Shown in pieces: positions 10,561 through 20,399 of a DNA stretch of 64,000 nt. The stretch comes from Entoloma clypeatum. Its lineage: Eukaryota > Basidiomycota > Agaricomycetes > Agaricales > Entolomataceae. The stretch covers positions 2,356,001 to 2,420,000 of the forward strand of contig OY751486.1 in the NCBI GenBank assembly GCA_963565915.1, read 5' to 3'. Within the stretch, counting starts at the first letter, position 1. Each line of letters opens with the position of its first letter. The translations under genes and the position numbers were made by a program. The notes beneath the pieces are model-generated. The model was not told where the DNA came from, did no database searches, and saw nothing but the letters and a program-made list of their open reading frames with translations.

Positions 10561-10779
10561 TTAGCTTGACCTAGGCATACAACGCTTACTTGTCTATTCT
10601 TCGAACGCTCTCCAACTAAGTGCCTTGCGAGGACTTAGCTCTGCCAGACCTTGAACTGAGTCGTCCTCTTGAGGAACTCGCTGATCTTGAACAAGTCGTC
10701 CTACTGAGGGACTTGTGTGGAAACAGTATGAACCCACGTGATTTGAACCTTGCACTGATTGTAGGCTATCGCCGTAACA
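10561..10779 (+). repeat. R-U5 part of a gypsy G2 LTR
   Basis: Homologous to 42576-42790, the 3' half of a complete G2 LTR. It begins at TTAGCTTGACCT, the predicted transcript start of the family, and ends GTAACA. U3 is absent because the 840-bp block abuts. It is followed by the self-priming site of copy G2a. Confidence 0.85.
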
Positions 10780-10781
10780 AA

Positions 10782-10791
10782 AGGTCAAGCT
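10782..10791 (+). promoter_or_regulatory. Self-primer binding site of gypsy G2a
   Basis: AGGTCAAGCT, 2 nt after the LTR end, is the exact reverse complement of AGCTTGACCT at 10563-10572 at the start of R. This is the arrangement of Tf1/sushi-type elements, in which the 5' end of the RNA folds back as primer. Confidence 0.7.
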
Positions 10792-10796
10792 GATCT

Positions 10797-11979
10797 ATGT
10801 CGTCAACCCACCGCAGTTTTAGACGCAAAGATTCCTCCCCGACGATCAACCTTTGGAGTCTCGTCTGACTCAGAAGATGAACAGGAGTTTGTTGACGCAC
10901 CCATCACACCACGACAACCGCTGACACCGTACAGAAGAGTAACCTCCTCTTTCGTACCAGTCAACCCCACATCACCCTCTTACCTCTCCCCGAGACAATT
11001 ACTGCCGCCAGCTGTTGCTGTTGCTGCACCCAGACCAAAGACCCCAGACACCCCAGTGAAACCAGCACCTGTAGAAATGACTTCTCAGGCAAGAACCCCA
11101 GACAAAGAAATCAAGATCAGCCTGCCGGCGATCTTCAATGGAGACAGAAGGAAACTGTCAGAATTTTTGTTCGATGCGAACTTATACTTGGAAATGAACG
11201 ATGACATCTACAACTCTGACAAGAAGAAAATCCTCTTCACGGTCTTGTATATGAAAAGAGGAACGGCCAGGCCGTGGAAGGAGTCTTGGTACAGAGACAT
11301 CACCACCGCCGGAGTACCCACCTACCCGAAGTACACAGACTTCATTGAAAAACTGAGGAAATCATTTTCCTCGGTTGACAAGGAAGGAGACACGTTAACT
11401 ATGACAAAGACACAGAAAATGGAGGGCATGACAGCCGACAAATTTGTTGAAAAATTCAAACTATGGGTTGCAGAGAGTTTGATCACAGAGGAACAATCCC
11501 TCAAAGATTATTTCATGGAGGCGTTGCCACACGCGCTCTGAGACAAGATCTTGGGTCTTGACAAAATCCCAGGAACAGTTGACGAATGGTACACCACAGC
11601 GTCCAGATTGGACAACCAGTGGAGGAGAGCCAGAGCAGTCTCTCAAAGGCTTAGGCCCGATGGGGGAAAGAAGAAATTCAAGGTTAACTATAACCCTGCA
11701 CCCCGAAACACGCACTTCGCCCCAGACCCAAACGCAATGGACATCGACTGGCTGACTGCCGAAGAAAGAGACGACCACTTGAAGAAAGGGTTGTGCTTTG
11801 TCTGCCATCAGGCAGGACATCGTGCTGATGCACACAAAGGAGGAAAGACCCCAGTTGCGAACAACATGTTCAAGAAAGCTTCCGATGCATATGCCCATAT
11901 CCGAGGCATTTTCAAGGACTTACCAAATGAGGAACAAGATGCCTTAATCTCTGAGATGGAGAAACAGGGTTTTCAATAA
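10797..11979 (+). pseudogene. Gypsy Gag (G2a)
   Basis: Capsid-type Gag. The likely start is ATG 10797, with a frameshift before about 10860; the acidic VSSDSEDEQEFVDAP and Pro-rich leader lead into the retrotransposon gag core (ISLPAIFNGDRRKLSEFL near 11115). TGA at 11539-11541 interrupts where sibling G2b has an Arg codon (CGA to TGA). The frame continues to 11979. Near 11795 is a zinc knuckle CFVCHQAGHRADAH, that is C-x2-C-x4-H-x4-H, with His in the last ligand place. The same residues are encoded in the sibling at 29780. A NAMDIDWLTAEERD segment precedes it. Confidence 0.85.
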
Positions 11980-11993
11980 AGTGGCCTGTACCG

Positions 11994-12722
11994 ATGTCAG
12001 CCCCCGCTCAGTTTTCAATCTCCCTATCCCCTGTAATTGTAGCCGACATGAATGAGAAATCTTTTTTGATCCCCATTTCTATGTCAGGAGAAGGAGAAAG
12101 CATCAATGAAAGACTAAAGACAAACGCCCTGATAGACTCAGGAGCAGGAGGAACCTTCTTGGATCAGAAGTTCGCCACAGCAAACCGGATGGAGCTTATT
12201 CCGTTATTAAAGCCTTTGGGGTTACCCTGGTTGAAGCAATACAACCTGAAGATTGATTGGGAAAAAGGAACCTTAAATATCGAAACTATCAGGTTCAAAA
12301 AGACCCTAGCAGGAGTCATGAGGAAGAAATTTGACGAGCTCTTGGCATCAAAAAACAAGAAACCCATTGCAATTGCTGCATGGATGAAAGAAAAACCCGA
12401 ACAAAAGATCTATGCAACGATAGAAGAAATTGATGATGAAGAGACCCTTAAACCAAGAAAGGAGGCTCTACTGGCAAATGGACCTATCCTGAAAAGGATA
12501 GATGAAGGATCAGATGATGACATCGACCTATTCAGGACATATGTCACAACGGACGAACCCATTGAGGATATTTGGATCCAAGCCAAAACCTCGATCTCCC
12601 AGAAACTCTCACACAATACGGACACCGCGGACAAACCAAAGAAAGAACTACCAGAACGATACGAGCAGTATCAAAAGGTGTTCGAGAAAACGGCATCCAA
12701 GAGATTACCAGAACACAAACCC
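11994..12722 (+). pseudogene. Gypsy protease and RT leader (G2a), deleted
   Basis: Starts MSAPAQFSISLSPVIV. The retropepsin motif LIDSGAGGTFLD lies at about 12128-12163 (catalytic Asp present). About 46 residues that follow in sibling G2b (flap and second half of the protease) are missing in frame near 12215, joining LLKPL to GLPWLKQYN. The ORF then covers the linker to RT and stops matching gypsy after LPEHKP at 12722, where copia sequence is fused in the same frame. It is part of a 455-codon chimeric ORF (11994-13361). Confidence 0.85.
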
Positions 12723-13696
12723 GACACGACTGGTATCTCATCATCTAAGGAAGAGGCTGCGAGAGCGAAGGCAGAGCTAGGACACAGATACGAGACGAAA
12801 GACTTAGGGGATGCCAGCTTGGTACTAGGAATAAAGATCGAGAGGGACAGGGAGGCAGGGACAATCAGCATCTCCCAACGTGCGTACCTCAAATGTGTTC
12901 TTGAACACTTCGGGATGGCTGACTGCAACCCTGCATCAACGCCAATTGCCCTCGGAACTGTCCTCACAAAGGAACAAGCTCCTGCCACAGACGAAGATCG
13001 ACGCTTCATGGCAAGAAAACCCTACCGTGAAGTCCTCGGCTCTGTCATGTATGCCCAGGTCGCTACCCGCCCTGACCTCTCCTATGCCGTCTCAACCCTC
13101 AGCAAGTTCACGTCGAATCCAGGCACAATGCACTGGGTCGCCCTAATGCGTGTCTTGCGGTACATCAAGGGGACCTTGGACCTCAAAATCATGTACAATA
13201 CAGCGGAGAGGGTCACACCGACATCGCCCCAATCGGATATGTCGACACGGACTACGGTGGCGACCTCGACATGCGTCGATCATGCGCAGGTCAAGTCTTC
13301 ATGCAGGCTGGCGGTCCGACGTCGTGGGGCTCGCAATACCAACAGACCGTTGCCCTCTTGACAACTGAAGCCGAATACATGGCAACATCAAAAGCTGGAA
13401 AGCAAATGGAATGGATGTATTCCTCCATGGACGAAGTGGGTTTCCCCCAGGCAAGGCCGGCCCTACTCTACAACGACAATGCAGGTGCTGTCTCCCTTAC
13501 AAAAAATACAAAAGGGAATGTCCGCGTCAAACATATTGACATCCGACACCACTTTATCCGCGACCTCGTCGAAGAAGGGAAGATTACCATCTGCCACATC
13601 CCCTCTTCCGAAAACCTTGCCGACGTCTTCACAAAACCACTTGGATGCGAGGCTCACCGCCGGGCCTGCATCGGTCTCAGACTATGCGATGCTTAA
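12723..13696 (+). pseudogene. Copia RT thumb and RNase H (family C2)
   Basis: Begins at the last Asp of a YVDD box (DTTGISSSKEEAARAKAELG), then KDLGDASLVLGIKI, the RT connection and RNase H: VATRPDLSYAVSTLSKF, GYVDTDYGGDLD, TTEAEYMATSKAG, then NDNAGAVSLTKN and VKHIDIRHHFIRDLVEEG to TAA at 13696. One frameshift near 13205 moves frame 3 to frame 2. A polypurine tract CAGGGGGAG (13711-13719) follows. It differs from C1 in sequence and LTR, so it is a second copia family. The upstream half of its pol is missing. Confidence 0.9.
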
Positions 13697-13719
13697 TGGG
13701 TTTGTCAAGCCAGGGGGAG

Positions 13720-14230
13720 TGTTAGAGTTTTTCGGCTCATCGTCCCCATCAAACATTGGCTATGAACCACGACTTCCTTTTGTGGACGCACTCGGCGCGC
13801 CCATCAATTATACCAACGTGCAACGTACAATTCCAATTTTTCCTTTGCCAATACTACCCCATCCATCCGTTATTTCTTTCCTATGATACAATATCATTTC
13901 CTTTCGGTATTCACTGTACAGTCCCTGATCCCATTCATGATCGCACGTATATATACCTCAAACCTTATTCCAAACACCTCAGTTGTCCTGCGATCCGACA
14001 TCTGAGGTGAGCCTAGTTTATTTTACCTCATCTCATTTTCCCTTACTCAAGTACCCCTTAGTTACACATTTACAGGTACTTGAATACAATCTTAGTTGTC
14101 CTGTGATCCGGACATCTGAGTTACACATTTACAATTTTCACCTTGCACGACGCCAGCCACTCATTGAGCCTGTACACACCTACGCACCACCACGACGACA
14201 ACAACCAAGAACAAAAATCCTCATCCAGGT
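13720..14230 (+). repeat. LTR of copia family C2 (right end uncertain)
   Basis: Starts TGTTAGAGTTTTTCGG after the polypurine tract. A TATATATA box lies near 13948. Two diverged copies of GTTGTCCTGCGATCCGACATCTGAG (13982 and 14094) and of GTTACACATTTACA (14061 and 14119) show a tandem duplication of about 112 bp. A CTCTAACA end was not found, so the boundary is a guess. Confidence 0.5.
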
Positions 14231-14505
14231 GCGCGACACACCATGAGCAAGGAGTTTCCATCACAGACCACAGACTCGGAGTTATCGACTGGACACGGCA
14301 GTATAATAGTACATGCCCGATCGCAGACGAAGAGCCAGGAGTCCACAAAGGTGAATGGGCCAGTGCATACCCCATTGCAGCCGAAGAGCCATAGTACCGT
14401 CGAGGAACGCGTAGAACCGAAAGTCACCGTCGAAGGCTTCAAAACGGGACTAGGGTAGAGTTGGGTACATGGACGGACAGAAAAAAGTTAATGACTTCAC
14501 AACTG

Positions 14506-14805
14506 GTGGACAGAATTGGGCAATCCCAGAGTCAAAACGGACCGTTTCGACGAGGACTATCGATTGGGCATAACACCTAGGCTGGGCGTTAAATCGTTCG
14601 CAAGATACGAGTCGAAACGCCGAAAATCCGAAGATTGGTGATAGCTTTATGACCAGTGGACCGAATTGCATGATCCCATAGTTGAAACAGACCTTTTCGA
14701 CGAGAGCTATCGATTGAGCATAACGCCTAGGCTGGGCGTTGAGCCGTTCGCGAAATACAGGTCAAAGTCCCAAAGATGCGAAAATTGGAGGATGGGGATG
14801 AAGAA
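14506..14805. repeat. 150-bp direct tandem repeat, two units
   Basis: Units at 14506-14655 and 14656-14805 share GTGGACNGAATTG, TTTCGACGAG, CTATCGATTG and CATAACNCCTAGGCTGGGCGTT in the same order. No coding content. 14231-14505 and 14806-15160 show nothing recognisable. Confidence 0.7.
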
Positions 14806-15164
14806 GTTACATTGAGGAGATATCCTGTTTGGTTTGGAGGCCTTTCTAAGAGGGTTTGACAATATAAAAGAAAGTAGGGCAGTACACATCTTCGTTGTGG
14901 AGATATCGGCGAGGTGTTGTTTGCGGCTGTGTTTGAGGTGTGTAGTTGAAAATGTATGTCTTCGCTTCCATATATCGCCCTTCAGGACCATGATAGTGGT
15001 GGGATGTCAGCATAGTTGTGACGTGGCCGGCGCACATAAACATGCGCCAGCGCTATCGATGTTGGTGTGGTCATGGTTGGGTCATGGTCGTGAAATTTCG
15101 AGAACAAAAAAATTGGTAAGCACTTCCAAAATGGGAGATTTACCTGTACACTGTCAGATTGGAC

Positions 15165-15420
15165 GACAACGGTCTGGGCTTCTACCTCTGCCCACACCAG
15201 GTTCACGAGGTTCGGAACCTCAGGTTCAGGTTCAGCTGGCCAGCAAACCTGGACCTCCCAGCGAGGTTCGGTTCAATGGTCCTGCTGAACCTTGACCTGA
15301 ACCTCGGGTCCGGTTCGGGTTCGGACCGGGTTCGTGGGGTTCAGAACCGGACCGTGGCCAGTCTAGCTGGCACACTCAAGATTTTTCAAGTCAATTCAAA
15401 CTCCGATTCAACTCGCTGAA
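15165..15420. repeat. GGTTC-rich self-similar repeat, hAT-subterminal type
   Basis: Dense short repeats of GGTTC/GAACC (CGAGGTTCGGAACCTCAGG, CAGGTTCAGGTTCAG) in both orientations. It runs directly into the 20-bp minisatellite. Similar stretches occur inside the 840-bp block and at 23755-23960. They resemble arrays of transposase-binding motifs in non-autonomous hAT elements, but no terminal TAGTG was found here. Confidence 0.5.
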
Positions 15421-15540
15421 GCGAGTCATTTGAACTTTAAAATTTTAAGTATGTAACCACTGCCAACCACTTCCCACAACGCCTCCCCTCGCTCTGCCCC
15501 CTCATCGATCATCACCCGGTTCGTGGGCTCAACAGCCACC

Positions 15541-16340
15541 CCTCGTGCCCAACTGCCGCATTTCTTGCCCAACGGCCTACCTCTGTGCCCAACGGCCATC
15601 CCTGTTGCCCAACAGCCGCGTCTCCTGCCCAACAGCCATTCCCCATGCCCAACGACCGTCCCTCAATCCCAATGACCATCCCTCATACCCAATGACCATG
15701 TCTCCTGCCCAACGGCGTCCAACCACCTTCCTTTGCGCCCAACGACCGCGTCTCTTGCCCAATGGCCTACCTTTGTGCCCAACGGCCGTGTCTCCTGCCC
15801 AACGGCGATTTCTCGTGCCAAATGGCCATTCCCCGTGCCCAATGACCATCCCCCGTGCCCAACGGCCGCGTCTCCTGCCCTACGGCTTCCCCTTGCATCC
15901 AACCACCTTCATTCATGCCCAACAGCGGCTCCTCGTGCCCAACGGCTGCTCTTTGTGTCCAACGACCGTGCCTCGGGCGCAACGGCCGCTCCTCCTGCAC
16001 AACGGCCTCCCCTCCTGCGAAACGGCTCCCCCCATGTCCAACGACTGCCCCTCATGTCCAACGACCATCCTGGGGCCCAATGGCTGCCCCTTGCCCCTAA
16101 TGACTGCCTCTTGCGTCCAAGGACCATGCCTCGGGCACAACGGCTGCTCCTCCTGCACAATGGCCCCCCCTCCTGCAAAACGGCCCCCCCTCTTGCAAAA
16201 CGGCCGCCCCCCATGTCCAACGACCGCCCCTCGCGTCCAACGACTGTCCCTCAGGCCCAACAGCCTCCCCTCGTGCCCAACGGCCGCTCCTTATCCCCCA
16301 ACCACCGTCCTTGCGTCCAACGCCCTCATGCTCAAATTAG
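15541..16340. repeat. 20-bp minisatellite, about 40 units
   Basis: Consensus close to CCCAACGGCCGCCTCTCCTG, period exactly 20 bp, degenerate. The same unit occurs at 32278-32460 (about 9 units) and inverted at 44510-44860 and 45130-45395. Open frames of 268 and 207 codons here are translations of the repeat and not genes. Confidence 0.92.
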
Positions 16341-16912
16341 TTTATATATAGTATAGTTTGTAGTCATTTTGTATTATATTAGTATAGTGAATCAAATCAT
16401 TAAAAACCCTCATCTACAACTAAAAGTGAACCAACCGAAAATTTCCCAAAAAAACCCTGAAAACCCAATCAGGAAAATCCCACATCAGCACCTGTTGACC
16501 CACTTAACCCCATCCATTCACAGATTTTAGGCAAGATATCTGTTTTTTACAGAACAGCAGGTTCTCAGTGGGTCCATCTGGGAAAAATCACATAGGGGCC
16601 TGATTTCATCTGATTTCCCCATCTGGAACTGTGATCCGATTTTGACTGGGGATAACGGGTGGGACAAGATGCCAGGAGGTGTCAGGATAAGAGAAAGAAC
16701 GAGAAAGCTCGATTGAGGAGATCAGTACAAGCTACACAATCTATATACTCTACAAATATGAAATATACTCACAAGGGTGTCCAGAGGACACAACATCAAC
16801 AAGGGTAACAACGGAAGACAAGACAATGCAGGCTTGTGCGACACAAGCCTGCATTAATCAAAGGAAACAAAGGATGACGATGAGGAATGGTGGATATCTA
16901 GTGTTTTGAAGT
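16341..16912. other. No gene; contains a strong hairpin
   Basis: AT-rich spacer. At 16825-16855 a perfect 14-bp inverted repeat (AATGCAGGCTTGTG, loop CGA, CACAAGCCTGCATT) is present. 16632-16647 matches 5571-5586 inverted. No coding frame recognised. Confidence 0.5.
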
Positions 16913-17207
16913 TGTTATGGATTCACTATCCATGGCATTGATCGCTCAGACAAGATACAAGACATAGAGGCCTTATCTGATTAATGGCCAGTTTCATCTT
17001 ATCTATTGGTTTCATGCTTACTATTCACTTTTACATCATTCGGGCCCCGGCCTCCGCTTACTCACTACAGTATGGTCATCATTACCATATCTAGATGGTT
17101 ACTCTCACACATCCTTGACATTGTGTTACTTATTGGACTATACTTAGATACTCTGACTCACGCCGCAGCAGTTACCATAGACACCTACTCCGGGTCCCGC
17201 TTCTGGA
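16913..17207 (+). repeat. Truncated gypsy G3 LTR, U3 part
   Basis: TGTTATGGATTC... nearly identical to the first 295 bp of the LTR at 17389-17846 and to the inverted one at 61016-61478. Homology ends at TTCTGGA (17207). 17208-17388 is unrelated DNA without a recognised feature. Confidence 0.85.
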
Positions 17208-17388
17208 CGACATCATGCTTTCCACGGGCGAGGGAATGGGTCTGCCGTCTCATGTGCAAGTATATGGTAACACTTGACAACCTGCTTCCGTGGCTGACGG
17301 TGTGCACGTCCACGTATCTGTCACTCATCTTGGGCACTCCACAGCTCTACAGGGGTTTTAGCATGTGGTGTGGCATCTGATTCATCGG

Positions 17389-17846
17389 TGTTATGGATTC
17401 GCTATCCATGGCATTGATCGCTCGGACAAGATACAAGACATAGAGGCCTTATCTGATTAATGGCCAGTTTCATCTTATCTATTGGTTTCATGCTTACTAT
17501 TCACTTTTACATCATTCGGGCCCCGGCCTCCGCTTACTCACTACAGTATAGTCATCATTACCATATCTAGATGGTTACTCTCACACATCCTTGACATTGT
17601 GTTACTTATTGGACTATACTTAGATACTCTGACTCATGCCGCAGCAGTTACCATAGACACCTACTCCGGGTCCGCTTCTGGAGTCAGACCAGAACCGCTC
17701 TAGAGTCATCTAGATGACTCGACCTTCTAGTATATATAGGATAGATACATTGCATGTATTCCCCAGATCTAGCAATCACCTTGGTATCTGCCTTTGCTAC
17801 TTAAGCCTCTCTGCCTAAGCATTGCATGGGTTTGTCAACCATAACA
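17389..17846 (+). repeat. Gypsy G3 LTR (solo)
   Basis: 458 bp, TGTTATGG...CCATAACA (8-bp terminal inverted repeat). A TATATATAGG box lies near 17730. No primer site follows and no polypurine tract precedes, so it stands alone. It abuts the hAT-B arm at 17847. Orientation is taken from the minus-strand copy at 61016, which has a polypurine tract. Confidence 0.85.
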
Positions 17847-18325
17847 GAAGTCCAGTCTCAATGACCTAGAACTGGACCAGAACCAGACTGGTAAAGACTG
17901 GTGAAAGACTGGACTGCAGTGTCAAGTTTCAGAATTTTGAGGATTGACCAGTCTCAGGTTCTTCAAATTTTGGAGCAAAAGAAGACTGGTTTAACACCAG
18001 TCTTGATCTGAGTCTCAAAAAATATAAACTGGTCATAGGTCCTTATAGGTTTACATATATTTTGTTCATCAAAGCTTCTATAAATGTTTTGAAATATGTC
18101 ATAAATGATATTTTGAAACAGTTTTAATAAATTGGAAAATAACCAGTTTAAACCAGTTCGAACCAGTCCTGGTTTACCTTTTTGGAAAAGAAAAGACTGG
18201 TTCACCAGTCTTTGACCAGTCCAGTCCTGGTTTCAGTTTTTTGGAGAAACCACTCAACCAGTCTTGGTTCTAGGTTCTTAATTTTTTGGGCAAAAAACCG
18301 GACTGGACTGGACTTTCAAACACTA
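17847..18325 (-). repeat. hAT-B terminal arm, inverted partner of 19270-19735
   Basis: About 470 bp of CCAGTCTT/AAGACTGGT-rich sequence, the reverse complement of 19270-19735 at roughly 90% identity by eye. The right end reads TTTCAAACACTA, complement TAGTGTTTGAAAG, a hAT-like terminus. The left end is cut by the G3 LTR. Confidence 0.75.
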
Positions 18326-18340
18326 TGGATATTGGAAGGG

Positions 18341-18545
18341 GAACCCTGACATCACCCCCTTCTCAAGGCAAGATCACCGAGCGAGTACATTGTTTCTGGC
18401 TCCTAGGAGCTTTGGGCCTGGTGCGGTGGAACAGCGTCACCAAGTCTGGCGCATCACGCCGGATCCTTTTCTCTAACTCCCATGTGTCATGTGAAGTCAC
18501 CTGATCCTTCCAACGCATGAAGTACTCGAGTGTACCATTCCGCAA
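18341..18545 (-). pseudogene. Gypsy chromodomain end, polypurine tract and LTR start
   Basis: On the minus strand, LEYFMRWKDQVTSHDTWELE is a chromodomain core as found at the C terminus of chromovirus integrase. It is followed by a basic tail to a stop near 18363, the purine tract GAGAAGGGGG (18358-18367) and an LTR start TGATGTCAGGGTTCCCC that is cut by the hAT-B arm. It is an otherwise unrepresented gypsy family, reduced to its 3' end. Confidence 0.65.
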
Positions 18546-18655
18546 TCAAGAATTTCAGCAGGGGTCCAATTCTCCCCTTGGACGAGGAGCGTTACATGTG
18601 GGGCTGGGTGGCGGAACTCGTCTGGGGTATAGCGTCGAAGCTTTGAGACATGGAA

Positions 18656-18790
18656 ATAGTGCTGTTCCGGCCTGGCTTGGCCTCAAAGCCCCGGCTTTGG
18701 CTTGGCCTAAGCCAACTTTGGCTTTCTCAATGAATAGGCCAAGCCAAAGCCGCCAATAACGGCTCGGCCCCAGCTTGGCCTGGCTTAGGC
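18656..18790 (-). repeat. hAT-A terminus with GGCTTGGCC subterminal repeats
   Basis: Starts TAGTGCTGTTCCGGCCTGG and carries many GGCTTGGCC/GGCCAAGCC copies in both orientations. It lies just beyond the 3' end of the hAT transposase fragment at 18855-19160, as expected for the terminal region of the same element. Confidence 0.6.
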
Positions 18791-18854
18791 CGCGGCTTTT
18801 GTATAAATGTTTGATTTTTTTTTGTCTACACACCAACACCATCTATACAACTGT

Positions 18855-19160
18855 CTAATCAGAACAATACATAGGCTTCTCATCCTCATCTTCAATGAGT
18901 AATCCATCCCAAGAAAATTCTTCAACATCTGACTCCTCTCTACACTCTCCCGTGTCATCCAGCTCATTGTCACTAGTTTCCTCTACTTCCAATATTGATG
19001 ATGGCACAGGCTCTCTAAATAGTAGATCACGTTGAATCGCACACTTGATACACTGGAGCGCCTCCACGATGTCGCCCTTGAGACAACTGTGACATTTTGA
19101 TATTGTAATCCCACCCTGTGAGAACGTGCGTTCACTCGACACAGACAATGACATGATCAT
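18855..19160 (-). pseudogene. hAT transposase C-terminal dimerisation domain
   Basis: 101 codons on the minus strand. SLSVSSERTFSQGGITIS followed by K-x-x-x-x-L-K and VEALQCIKCAIQ is the hATC dimerisation motif (S-S-E-R-x-F-S...L...EALxCLK). An acidic tail of about 50 residues follows. The catalytic core and BED finger are absent. The neighbouring TAGTG terminus at 18656 completes the 3' end of one hAT copy. Confidence 0.85.
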
Positions 19161-19269
19161 GAGATAATCCTGTGCAAGAGAGCCCCAGGCAGGATGATAG
19201 CACTGTGAGTTGTACTATGGAATTGCATTAGTTTCTCATCAGAATAGTGGAACTGAAACACTTACACCT

Positions 19270-19735
19270 AGTGTTCGAAAGTTCAGTCCGGTCCGGTTTT
19301 TTGTCCAAAAAATTAAGAACCTAGAACCAAGACTGGTTGAGTGGTTTCTCCAAAAAACTGAAACCAGGACTGGACTGGTCAAAGACTGGTGAACCAGTCT
19401 TTTCTTTCTCAAAAAAGAAAACCAGGACTGGTTCGAACTGGGTTAAACTGGTAATTTTCCAACTCATTAAAACTGTTTCAAAATATGATTTATGACACAT
19501 TTCAAAACATTTTATAGAAGCTTTGATGAACACATCCATGTGAACCTATAAGAACCTGTGTGAACCTATGACCAGTTTACATTTTTTGAGTCTCAAATCA
19601 AGACTGGTGTTACACCAGTCTTCTTTCTTTCCAAAATTTGAAGAACCTGAGACTGGTCAATCCTCAAAAATCTGAAACTTGAGACTGCAGTTCAGTCTTT
19701 CACCAGTCTTCACCAGTCTGGTTCTGGTCCATCAT
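19270..19735 (+). repeat. hAT-B terminal arm
   Basis: Starts TAGTGTTCGAAAGTTCAGTC and is the inverted counterpart of 17847-18325. Repeated ACCAGTCTT and AAGACTGGT motifs fill it. The right end fades near 19735 without a second terminus, so this is one long terminal repeat of an element whose other part is lost. Confidence 0.75.
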
Positions 19736-20399
19736 GTGATTGCCGGTTCCATAAGAGGCCCAGCATGATCCCACATATAGTGTTCTTTGTCCATGAGACT
19801 CTTATGTACCTGTACGTGTTGATGACACAGAGGACATGGAAGAAATTTGAATACAATATATCTATTGAACACATTTCAAATCAAACAGTGATAACACAAA
19901 GGATAAACAAGCAGCTGCCAATCACAATGTAATCCATATGTGAGCATTAAATATCTCATGTGAACATAGTGATCTCATTCTACATTTCCAGACCCAACAG
20001 GCCCCGACACAGACGAGGGTATGAGAACATAGAACAAGGGGTTGTGAGGCGGGGCTGAAACCACTGGAGGAGGGGAGGACCTAGACAGTCGGGGAGAGGG
20101 GGGTGTCTGGGAAATACGAGGAGGAGGGACAAACGGCTTGGCTTTGGCGTTCAGAGGGGGCAACGAAACACAAGGGGTTGCATGTTGAGGAGGAGGAGAA
20201 TGGGTGGGGGCAGAATCAGAGGTAACAGGCATGGGTACCTGTTGTGTGGGACGTGGACCAGGGAGATGCTGGTCTTGAGGGGGGCAGTCAGGGGTAAGGA
20301 GACGTCTGATGTGGGACAGATGCTGGGAGGGGTGAACGGGGGACTTACCATTCTTTTGACTATTTTAAATACTCACTGTTAGTCTATATATATGTGTAT
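19736..20399. other. No gene; purine-rich spacer
   Basis: 19980-20345 is G/A-rich on the plus strand with open frames that show no domain. Nothing recognisable. Confidence 0.5.

Noticed and set aside
15541..16340. CRISPR-like array
   Set aside because: Contiguous 20-bp degenerate tandem units without spacers, in eukaryotic DNA.
15545..16351. Open frame of 268 codons on the plus strand and others on the minus strand
   Set aside because: They are translations of a 20-bp tandem repeat; frames are open in several registers at once because the unit lacks stops.
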